A stretch of 29,794 nt of DNA from JBIOWF01 sp044868295. Lineage in GTDB: Bacteria > Actinomycetota > Actinomycetes > Streptosporangiales > Streptosporangiaceae. The stretch spans positions 1 through 29,794 of the forward strand of contig JBIOWF010000066.1 of the NCBI GenBank assembly GCA_044868295.1, given 5' to 3'. Shown one piece after another: positions 1-6,558 of the stretch. Under the pieces are notes generated by a model that was not told the DNA's origin, did no database searches, and saw only the letters and a list, made by a program, of their open reading frames with translations. Position 1 is the first letter of the stretch. Every line of letters begins with the position of its first letter. Made by a program: the position numbers and the translations under genes.

Positions 1-252
1 CAACTGCTGGGCCGCCTCCAGCGTGGTCTCGTTCGTGACCTCGACGCGGCCGGCGCCGGACGCGACAGCCCCGGCGCCGATCTCGTCGGGCGTCACGTCG
101 AGGGCGTCGTCGGGCAGATACAGCCGCGTGCCCGCCACGGCTCGCGTCACATCGTCGTCGAGACGTATTCGCTCACCGGTTGACGTCATATAGTCACCAC
201 TTTCGACAGTGGCGGCCGTGTCTCGCGTGATCGCGCGAAGTCGTGTACTCAT
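1..252 (-). CDS. TIGR02452 family protein (bacterial PARG-like), N-terminal part only
   Basis: The gene runs off the left edge; 84 codons are visible from an ATG at 252, reading leftward. The N-terminus (MSTRLRAITRDT, then an acidic stretch, AVAGTRLYLPD at about residues 39-49 and NETTLEAAQQL at the edge) matches my recollection of the TIGR02452 / microbial poly(ADP-ribose) glycohydrolase family, whose members begin with a short helical segment and then a V-(T)-N/R-ETT-LEAA motif. The macro-domain catalytic part lies outside the window, so enzyme activity cannot be judged. A second in-frame ATG at 189 is possible, but the conserved N-terminus favours 252. No strong Shine-Dalgarno is present. 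The 262-base gap to the next gene holds only hairpins (see 335-354). Family call is from memory; moderate confidence. Confidence 0.65.
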   Translation of the reverse strand, partial: MSTRLRAITRDTAATVESGDYMTSTGERIRLDDDVTRAVAGTRLYLPDDALDVTPDEIGAGAVASGAGRVEVTNETTLEAAQQL

Positions 253-334
253 GATCCGCAATTGTGTCGACCGGACGCGTCTGACCGCGACGGATTTATC
301 TCGCCGTTCACTGAATCTCATTGGTTCTCAGTGA

Positions 335-354
335 TTCGCCCGTTGCTGGGCGAA
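335..354 (-). terminator. Small hairpin downstream of the HTH/GH39-like gene
   Basis: A perfect 7-bp inverted repeat TTCGCCC / GGGCGAA encloses a 6-nt loop (342-347). It lies about 160 nt beyond the stop of the minus-strand gene ending at 515. A second inverted pair, TCACTGA (308-314) / TCAGTGA (328-334), is adjacent. There is no U-tract. It may act as a terminator or be an operator for the gene starting at 252; the rest of 253-514 shows nothing else. Confidence 0.3.
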
Positions 355-514
355 GGTCCCCGTCTTGCCCGGAGGGCGCCCGGTGCGGGGTGGACGTTTC
401 ACAGCCACCCGCCGTTCCATCCGGTCTTGTAGGTGAGCCGGCGGCGGATCTCGCCGAACCCGGCATCGGAAATCCTCGATTACGCGGGGTGGCCGCCCCG
501 TTGGGTGCCGGGGA

Positions 515-2398
515 TCAACTCGACGGCGCCTTGGACGTTGAGGCGTATTCGATGAGGACGGGCTCCTCGGTGATCGTGACGGTGTCTCCAGGCTGGATGG
601 GAACCGCGCTTCCGTCGAGATGGCGTACGGCGCGGGCGCCGGGCCCCGCCGTGATCGTGGCGGTGCCGCTGATCGTCCAAGAGATCGCCGCTCCATGGCT
701 TCGGGGGCGCTCGGTGACGGTGAACTCGCACTGCCACACGTTCTCCGGCACGCCGATGGCCATCCCGTGCCCGCAGGAACGGCTGGCCGCGCGGCTCAGC
801 CACCGCTGCAGCTCTTCGACGGCCAGCGCCGCCTTCGTCGGGGCGCCGCCCTCGGCCTGCAGGACGATCGGAAGCTTGGTGCCGCCCCAGTTGTAGAAGT
901 ACATGCGCTCAAGGTTGAGGTAGCGCGCGTACAGGCCGACGAGGAAGAACCTCGTCGCGTAGTCACGTGCTTTCGACTCGCTCAGCGGGGCCTGAAGCGT
1001 GATCGTGTAGGTGGTGCCGGTGCTCCACAGCCGGGGCTGTACGCCGGCCGCGTGTAGCAGCCGATCGACGCTGGTCGCGAGGTTCAGCATGGTCTCCGGA
1101 GGATCGGAGGCGGACCGCTGATAAAGCTTGATGCCGGCGACGTCGCAGTAGCGGTACCCGCCCGACTCGGCGAACCGCCGCAGGACGCGCTGCCCCTCAG
1201 GCGTCCACAGTTGCCCCATCCCAGGGCAGACCACGGTCGCCCTCGGGTCACCCTCCCGGATGATCCGGCTCGCTCGCCGCGTCATCTCCACGAGCGTGCT
1301 GACGCTGCCGCTGAAGAACCGGGGATCGTTGCCGAGCACCCACAGTTCGTACGCCTCGATGCGTCCGTGGTAGCGCGCGACCAGGGCGCGTACGAACGTG
1401 TCCCAGTCGGCGAGATCGTCCGGCGGCGCGGAGCGGGAACCGTCCGGGTACGGCGCGGTGGGGCCCGTGGGGCTGGCCCACTCGGGCGTGCCGCCCAGCA
1501 CGAACAGCACCGGCAGCCCCGCGCGGTTCGCCCCGGCCACCTGGCGGTCGAGAACCGACCAGTCGAACTCGCCGCGCTGCGGCTGGATCTGGGCCCAGCG
1601 TGTGTCACTGTCCCACAGCCGTACGGCGCCGACCCGGAAGCCGGGCATGGTCCCCGTCGCGCTGTTGAGCGTGACGCCGAAGAGGGTGCGTCGCACCGGG
1701 GCAGGAGGCCGGGCCCAGGTCGGCCCCGACACCCACTGCACCGCCTCATTCGAGGTTCGCGGCGTGGCCGGTGTGCTCTCGGTGATGAGCGCGGCGCACA
1801 CTACGGCCAAGGCGGAGATCGCCAACAGGAGTTTGTGTCGTGCCCGCAGCCGCGTGTGCCGCCGCGCTGATCGACCGTGTGCCGCTGGCACCGGTAAGGG
1901 TGGGTCCGGGGTCGCCGGCTCAGAGGCCTCCCGGGACTCTGGATGATCGCCTCTCGCCGTTCCCGCGTCACCGGCACCGACCGCCTCGACGGACGGCTCC
2001 GGTGTCATCGGCATGCCATCCGGCGACGGCGCCTCGGTCGGCGTGGGACTCGGTGACCGGGCCGGTCCCTCCGTCCCCGTCCCCGTCGGCGTGGGTGGCG
2101 GTTTCGGGTAGGCGTTGGCCTGCGCCCAATGGCGGTACAGCTCGGCGAGATCGGCTCTGTCCGCCCCGCACGCCTTCGCGATGCGTTCGATCGCCCCGAA
2201 GCTGTCCGGGACGATCTCGCCACGGCAGTAGCGGTGCACGGTGGACCGGCTCATCCCGGTGCGGTGCGCCAATGCCTCGTAACTGCGGCCGCTGCGGAGC
2301 TTCAGCTCGGACAGCAACTCAGCCATTCGCTCCGCCGACACCTTTGGTCCCCAATCTCCGCATTGGTCCGGGACGGTCGGAGTATCCCAGCGTGCCAT
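515..2398 (-). CDS. Xre-type HTH / transmembrane / GH39-like (probable pseudoenzyme) protein
   Basis: 627 aa with ATG at 2398. Residues about 24-75 form an Xre-like helix-turn-helix (SYEALAHRTGMSRSTVHRYCRG). Residues 98-186 are a Pro/Thr/Ser-rich linker, and about 188-206 a single hydrophobic segment preceded by Arg/Lys, so the N-terminus should be cytoplasmic and the C-terminus outside. Residues about 238-535 resemble a GH39-like TIM barrel (RLWDSDTRWAQIQP; FDWSVLDRQV; PEWAS; YELW), and a C-terminal beta-rich domain follows. The usual acid/base motif WNEP after YEL is replaced by WVLGNDP (353-359), and the region where the nucleophile Glu is expected reads LWSTGTTY (457-464). The barrel therefore looks catalytically dead and may bind a sugar or only be structural. 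Whether the protein is a transmembrane sensor-regulator is inference. Similar proteins are, to my recollection, found in several copies in Streptosporangiales. Confidence 0.75.
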   Translation of the reverse strand: MARWDTPTVPDQCGDWGPKVSAERMAELLSELKLRSGRSYEALAHRTGMSRSTVHRYCRGEIVPDSFGAIERIAKACGADRADLAELYRHWAQANAYPKPPPTPTGTGTEGPARSPSPTPTEAPSPDGMPMTPEPSVEAVGAGDAGTARGDHPESREASEPATPDPPLPVPAAHGRSARRHTRLRARHKLLLAISALAVVCAALITESTPATPRTSNEAVQWVSGPTWARPPAPVRRTLFGVTLNSATGTMPGFRVGAVRLWDSDTRWAQIQPQRGEFDWSVLDRQVAGANRAGLPVLFVLGGTPEWASPTGPTAPYPDGSRSAPPDDLADWDTFVRALVARYHGRIEAYELWVLGNDPRFFSGSVSTLVEMTRRASRIIREGDPRATVVCPGMGQLWTPEGQRVLRRFAESGGYRYCDVAGIKLYQRSASDPPETMLNLATSVDRLLHAAGVQPRLWSTGTTYTITLQAPLSESKARDYATRFFLVGLYARYLNLERMYFYNWGGTKLPIVLQAEGGAPTKAALAVEELQRWLSRAASRSCGHGMAIGVPENVWQCEFTVTERPRSHGAAISWTISGTATITAGPGARAVRHLDGSAVPIQPGDTVTITEEPVLIEYASTSKAPSS

Positions 2399-2553
2399 GA
2401 GCCCCGCACGTCAAAGGCATGCTCATGTCCCACCGTCCCAGCAGTCTCCCAGCGTGTTGCCGGGCGAGCTCATGAGTTGCCAATCTTGGCTCCGCGTTGC
2501 CCCGCGGCCCGGATCATCCGCGCGGGGGTCACCGAGGAGAGGATCAAGCGGAT

Positions 2554-3027
2554 ATGCGGGGATCACGTATCGGCGCGCTCGCGGTAACAGCGGCCATCGG
2601 CCTGGCGACTTCGGTCGTGACGACATCGGCACCGGCACATGCGACCACCGCCGAATGCGACGCGACAGGCGTGGTGGGCCGGTTCAGAGCAGTCGAAAGC
2701 GGGGTGTCGTTCGACTCGGAGGGCCGGCGAGTGGAGCTGCAGAACGAGAGCATCTTCGACACCTACAGCCGCGCCGAGATCAAGTCCGGCTACCAAAGCG
2801 GCGACCTGGTGTGGATCGACCGCAGCATCAACAGGATGAGCAGCCTGTCTCCCAAGTACTTCTGGGGCGACGACCGCGTGCGCAATCAGGGAGGCGGCTG
2901 GCGGCAGTGCGGCCCGTTCAACGGGTTCAGGACCCAGTCGGCGTACAGCTGGCACCGCGCGACCCGCGCCTGCTTCCGGCCGGTCGGCGGCTCAAGCCAG
3001 TGCGGCAAGTGGTACATCGATCAATAG
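2554..3027 (+). CDS. Small secreted four-cysteine protein of unknown function
   Basis: 157 aa from the ATG at 2554. It is preceded by a purine-rich GAGGAGAGG at 2534-2542; the 11-nt spacing is long but it is the best candidate. The N-terminus is a clear Sec signal peptide: MRGSR, a hydrophobic core to about residue 25, and an AHA cleavage site near residues 28-30. The mature part carries four cysteines (in ECD, QCG, ACF and QCG contexts), consistent with two disulfides outside the cell, and is rich in aromatic and charged residues. I do not recognise the family; it has no catalytic motif I can name. It is divergent from the HTH/GH39-like gene, with about 155 bases between the two starts. That gap contains an inverted pair GGGACGGT / ACCGTCCC (2370-2377, 2432-2439) and two copies of TCCCAGCGTG (2385-2394, 2447-2456). 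Confidence 0.75.
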   Translation: MRGSRIGALAVTAAIGLATSVVTTSAPAHATTAECDATGVVGRFRAVESGVSFDSEGRRVELQNESIFDTYSRAEIKSGYQSGDLVWIDRSINRMSSLSPKYFWGDDRVRNQGGGWRQCGPFNGFRTQSAYSWHRATRACFRPVGGSSQCGKWYIDQ

Positions 3028-3110
3028 GGGCCTCAACCGCGTCACCGGCACATCACCGACCGGGTCACTGACGCCGACGGCTCGCGCGAGCGATCGTCGT
3101 ACGGCACGGG

Positions 3111-3187
3111 GGTGACGACGGGGTGATGTGGCAGGCGAGGAGACCCCTGCATTAGGGGGCCAAGGGCCTCCTCGCCTGGTCGTCACC
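3111..3187. terminator. Long two-part hairpin between the secreted protein and fbiC
   Basis: The outer arm GGTGACGAC (3111-3119) pairs perfectly with GTCGTCACC (3179-3187). The inner arm CAGGCGAGGAG (3132-3142) pairs perfectly with CTCCTCGCCTG (3168-3178). The left side carries a 12-nt bulge (3120-3131) and the right side none. Inside, CCCCT (3144-3148) can pair with AGGGG (3154-3158). It follows the stop at 3027 by 84 nt and precedes fbiC. It is probably a factor-independent-like terminator without U-tract; a regulatory RNA structure is an alternative. Confidence 0.5.
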
Positions 3188-3204
3188 TTGGGCGATCTCG
3201 GGGT

Positions 3205-3255
3205 GGGCGCGCATGCCGCACTCAAGGGGCTGGGTGCGCATGCCCTACTCAAGGG
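3205..3255. repeat. 24-bp imperfect direct repeat upstream of fbiC
   Basis: Unit one (3205-3228) and unit two (3232-3255) read GGG-C/T-GCGCATGCC, then a variable pair, then ACTCAAGGG. They are spaced 27 nt apart, about 2.5 helical turns. Unit two ends 4 nt before the proposed fbiC -10 element, where an activator or repressor would sit. A pair of protein-binding sites is inferred from position only. Confidence 0.45.
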
Positions 3256-3259
3256 CACG

Positions 3260-3265
3260 TAGTGT
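3260..3265 (+). promoter_or_regulatory. Candidate -10 element of a leaderless fbiC transcript
   Basis: TAGTGT lies exactly 7 nt before the ATG at 3273. This is the actinobacterial TANNNT arrangement that starts transcription at or next to the start codon. No good -35 hexamer is visible. The same spacing recurs at 16999, 26471 and 26519 in this window. Confidence 0.45.
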
Positions 3266-3272
3266 GCGGGGC

Positions 3273-6215
3273 ATGACGGCACAGGGGCACATGGCCGGTG
3301 ACAACGGAACGCGGCGGGCGCTCGCGCGCGCCCGGGACGGCAAGACGCTCGACGTCGCCGAGGCCGCGATCCTGCTCCAAGCCCGGGGCGACGATCTGGA
3401 GATCCTCCTCGACCACGCCGGTCGGGTCCGGGACGCGGGGCTGGCCGCCGCCGGGCGGCCCGGGATCGTCACTTACAGCCGCAAGGTCTTCATCCCGCTG
3501 ACGCGGCTGTGCCGGGACCGCTGCGGCTACTGCACGTTCGCCACCGCGCCGCACAAGCTCGAAAGCGCCTTCCTGTCGCCGGACGAGGTGCTGGAGATCG
3601 CCCGCCAGGGCGCCGCCATGGGCTGCAAGGAGGCCCTGTTCACCCTCGGCGACCGGCCGGAGGACCGCTGGCGCCAGGCCAGGGAGTGGCTGGACGCGCA
3701 CGGCTACGACGACACGCTCTCCTACGTCCGCGCGATGGCCATCCGGGTCCTGGAGGAGACCGGACTGCTGCCGCATCTCAATCCCGGCGTGATGACCTGG
3801 CGTGATCTCCAGCGGCTCAAGCCGGTGTCGCCGTCGATGGGCATGATGCTGGAGACCACCTCTGAGCGGCTGTTCACCGAAAAGGGGCAGGCGCACTTCG
3901 GCTCGCCGGACAAGGATCCCGCCGTACGGCTCCGAGTGCTGGAGGACGCCGGTCGCTCCAACGTGCCGTTCACCACCGGGATCCTGATCGGCATCGGGGA
4001 GACCATCGAGGACCGAGCCGAGTCGATCTTCGCGATTCGCAAGGTGGCCCGTGAGTACGGCGGCGTCCAGGAGGTCATCATCCAGAACTTCCGCGCCAAA
4101 CCGGACACGGCGATGCGCGGCGCGCCGGACGCCGATTTGCTGGAGCTAGCCGCGACGATCGCCGTCACGCGGCTCGTGCTCGGCCCCAAGGTCCACGTGC
4201 AGGCTCCGCCGAACCTCATCGACGACTTCTCCGAGGGGCCTGAGAGGTCTGCGGGGTCCGAGGAAGCCTCCTCCCGGTCGAACGCGGTCTCGCTGATGCT
4301 TCGCGCGGGGATCGACGACTGGGGCGGCATCTCGCCGCTCACGCCCGATCACGTCAACCCCGAGCGTCCGTGGCCCCAGGTCGACGAACTCGCGGCCCGT
4401 ACGGCCGCCGCCGGGTTCGAACTCAAAGAACGTTTGACGATATATCCGGAATATGTGCTGGCCGGGGAGCCCTGGCTGGACCCCCGGCTGCGGGAACACG
4501 TGGCCGCGCTGGCCGACCCCGACACGGGTTTGGCTCGCGAGGACGTCACGCCGGTCGGCCGACGGTGGCAGGAGCCCGACGGCGGCTTCCAGACCCAGGG
4601 GCGCGCCGACCTGCACACCGCCGTCGACTCCGAGGGCCGCACGAACGACCGCCGAGACGACTTCGACAACGTCTACGGCGACTGGGACGCCCTCCGCGAG
4701 CGCCTCAGTGACGGCCGCCTCAAGGCTGCCCCGAGTGAGCCGAGCGGAGCAAGGCAGAACATCGGTGCGGAGCGCGAGGACGCTCCGGGCGAGATGAGCG
4801 GAGGGAGACGGAAGACCGGTGCGGAAGGGGAGGACGCCCCGGGTGAAACGAGCGGAGCAAGGCAGAAGGCCGGTGCGGAGCGCGAGGACGCCCCGGTGGA
4901 GCGGCATGCGCGGCACGGCCTGAGCGAGCACGCGGCGACTGAAGAGCGCCGCCTCCAGGGCGCCGTGAGCGGGCCGAGCGGAGCGAGGCATGCCCGACCC
5001 GTCCTGGACGCGTTACGGGCCGCGGAGAGTGACCCGGCGCGGCTCACCGACGAGCATGCGCTGACGCTGCTGGACCTCGCGGGAGACCAGGCGGGGGCGG
5101 GCGCGGACGACGCCGCCCTCGACGAGCTGTGCCGGATCGCCGACGGGCTGCGCCGGGAGGCCGCCGGGGACGACGTCACCTACGTCGTCAACCGGAACAT
5201 CAACTTCACCAATGTCTGCTACACCGGCTGCCGGTTCTGCGCGTTCGCGCAGCGCCGCACCGACGCCGACGCCTACACGCTGTCGCTGTCCGAGGTGGCG
5301 GACCGGGCTCAGGAGGCGTGGGAGGCGGGCGCCACCGAAGTGTGCATGCAGGGCGGCATTCATCCCGACCTGCCCGGGACGGCCTACTTCGACATCGCCC
5401 GCGCGGTGAAGGAACGCTGCCCCGACATGCACGTCCACGCCTTCTCCCCGATGGAGGTCATCAACGGCGCGAGCCGCACCGACATGTCGATCGGCGATTG
5501 GCTGCAGGCGGCGCGGGAGGCCGGAGTCGACTCGCTGCCGGGCACGGCCGCTGAGATCCTCGACGACGACGTCCGCTGGGTGCTCACCAAGGGCAAGCTC
5601 CCGACCAGGGAGTGGATCGAAGTGATCACCACTGCCCACAAGGTCGGCATCCCGACGACCTCAACGATGATGTACGGACATGTCGATACGCACCAGCACT
5701 GGGTGCAGCATATCCAGCTCATCCGGAGGATCCAGGAGGAGACGGGCGGCTTCAGCGAGTTCGTCCTGCTGCCGTTCGTGCACCACAGCGCCCCGATCTA
5801 CCTCGCCGGCATCTCCCGGCCCGGCCCCACCGCCCGCGAGAACCGGGCCGTGCACGCCCTCGCCCGCATCATGCTCCACGGCGCGATCAAGAACGTCCAG
5901 TGCTCGTGGGTCAAGCTCCAGGACGACCTCTGCCGTGCCGTACTCGACGGTGGCGTCAACGACCTCGGTGGCACGCTCATGGAGGAGACGATCAGCCGGA
6001 TGGCCGGATCCGAGAACGGGTCCTACAAGACCATCAGCGAGATCGGCCAGATGGTCGCCCCGACCGGGCGGCCGTTGCGTCAGCGCACCACCTCGTACGG
6101 CACGCCGAGCGCCGAGCGACTCTCCGCCGCCCAGCGAAGCGACGGAGTCTGCCAGAGCGTCCGGCGGACCCTGCCCATTGCCTCGCTCCACGAGACAGGC
6201 TCGGGACGCTCCTGA
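3273..6215 (+). CDS. fbiC: FbiC, F420 biosynthesis bifunctional radical-SAM (CofG-CofH) FO synthase
   Basis: 980 aa. FO synthase makes the deazaflavin FO from 5-amino-6-ribitylaminouracil and tyrosine. The CofG half (about residues 20-480) has the radical-SAM cluster C80-x3-C84-x2-C87 in RLCRDRCGYCTF; the CofH half (about 620-945) has C649-x3-C653-x2-C656 in NVCYTGCRFCAF. Conserved blocks such as KEALFTLGDRPE, TPDHVNPERPWP, EVCMQGGIHPDLPG and LGGTLMEETISRMAGSE are intact, so both halves look active. Mycobacterial FbiC is about 856 aa; the extra length lies mainly in a repeat-rich inter-domain linker (about 487-600), a short insertion near EGPERSAGSEEAS, and a tail of about 35 residues. The ATG at 3273 follows TAGTGT by 7 nt (leaderless start); an ATG at 3291 is the alternative. 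Convergent with fbiB. Confidence 0.95.
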   Translation: MTAQGHMAGDNGTRRALARARDGKTLDVAEAAILLQARGDDLEILLDHAGRVRDAGLAAAGRPGIVTYSRKVFIPLTRLCRDRCGYCTFATAPHKLESAFLSPDEVLEIARQGAAMGCKEALFTLGDRPEDRWRQAREWLDAHGYDDTLSYVRAMAIRVLEETGLLPHLNPGVMTWRDLQRLKPVSPSMGMMLETTSERLFTEKGQAHFGSPDKDPAVRLRVLEDAGRSNVPFTTGILIGIGETIEDRAESIFAIRKVAREYGGVQEVIIQNFRAKPDTAMRGAPDADLLELAATIAVTRLVLGPKVHVQAPPNLIDDFSEGPERSAGSEEASSRSNAVSLMLRAGIDDWGGISPLTPDHVNPERPWPQVDELAARTAAAGFELKERLTIYPEYVLAGEPWLDPRLREHVAALADPDTGLAREDVTPVGRRWQEPDGGFQTQGRADLHTAVDSEGRTNDRRDDFDNVYGDWDALRERLSDGRLKAAPSEPSGARQNIGAEREDAPGEMSGGRRKTGAEGEDAPGETSGARQKAGAEREDAPVERHARHGLSEHAATEERRLQGAVSGPSGARHARPVLDALRAAESDPARLTDEHALTLLDLAGDQAGAGADDAALDELCRIADGLRREAAGDDVTYVVNRNINFTNVCYTGCRFCAFAQRRTDADAYTLSLSEVADRAQEAWEAGATEVCMQGGIHPDLPGTAYFDIARAVKERCPDMHVHAFSPMEVINGASRTDMSIGDWLQAAREAGVDSLPGTAAEILDDDVRWVLTKGKLPTREWIEVITTAHKVGIPTTSTMMYGHVDTHQHWVQHIQLIRRIQEETGGFSEFVLLPFVHHSAPIYLAGISRPGPTARENRAVHALARIMLHGAIKNVQCSWVKLQDDLCRAVLDGGVNDLGGTLMEETISRMAGSENGSYKTISEIGQMVAPTGRPLRQRTTSYGTPSAERLSAAQRSDGVCQSVRRTLPIASLHETGSGRS
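4731..4892 (+). repeat. Three 54-bp tandem repeats inside fbiC linker
   Basis: Units 4731-4784, 4785-4838 and 4839-4892 each encode 18 residues of the form P-(S/G)-E-x-SG-(A/G)-R-(Q/R)-x-x-GAE-x-EDA. A partial echo (GPSGARHARP, about 4971-5001) follows. The repeat keeps the frame, so the CofG and CofH halves remain joined. The unit is rich in GAGCGGAGC-like sequence, which suggests a spreading or slippage-prone element tolerated in an unstructured linker. Confidence 0.85.
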
Positions 6216-6265
6216 GCCTGCACCCTTCGCGCCTCGCCGGGCAGGATTGTCCTGATCTGGCAGGA

Positions 6266-6284
6266 GAAAGGGGCCGCCCCTTTC
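6266..6284. terminator. Bidirectional hairpin terminator between fbiC and fbiB
   Basis: GAAAGGGG (6266-6273) pairs perfectly with CCCCTTTC (6277-6284) around a 3-nt loop CCG. It lies 50 nt after the fbiC stop. The A/T bases at the stem foot give short U-runs in either direction, fitting a shared terminator for the two converging transcripts, although fbiB ends nearly 300 nt away. Confidence 0.5.
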
Positions 6285-6410
6285 GACTACAGAAGCCTTT
6301 TCGATCACCGTTTTTGTCCTCATTTGTCGATGGACGAAACGGCCTTGTGTAGTCGTGGAGGGCGGGTCCCATCCGTACGCCCGCCGGCCATGGCCTGCCG
6401 GCCAGGCCCC

Positions 6411-6474
6411 CGTGGAGCCGGGCACCCCTGGCCGTGGAGCCGGGCACCCCTGGCCGTGGAGCCGGGCAGCCCTG
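6411..6474. repeat. 22-bp tandem repeat, nearly three units
   Basis: The unit CGTGGAGCCGGGCACCCCTG plus GC occurs at 6411-6432 and 6433-6454 identically, and as a 20-nt third copy with one change at 6455-6474. It is non-coding and lies between converging genes. It may be a slippage product; no function is seen. Confidence 0.85.
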
Positions 6475-6558
6475 CGAGCCGTGCGCCTTTGATGAGGACG
6501 TGTGCACCCGTTAGCGGCTTCAGGCGAACGGCTGGCCGCCGGGGCTGGGATTCCGGCG

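Larger units (their letters stand above)
6216..6558. other. Intergenic region between convergent fbiC and fbiB
   Basis: This 343-base gap holds no credible gene. It contains a short strong hairpin at 6266-6284, a T-rich stretch around 6297-6330, and a 22-bp tandem repeat at 6411-6474. Short open frames here lack ribosome-binding sites and family resemblance. Confidence 0.7.

Noticed and set aside
4731..4892. CRISPR-like reading of the 54-bp repeats
   Set aside because: Units are directly adjacent with no spacers and encode an in-frame protein linker.
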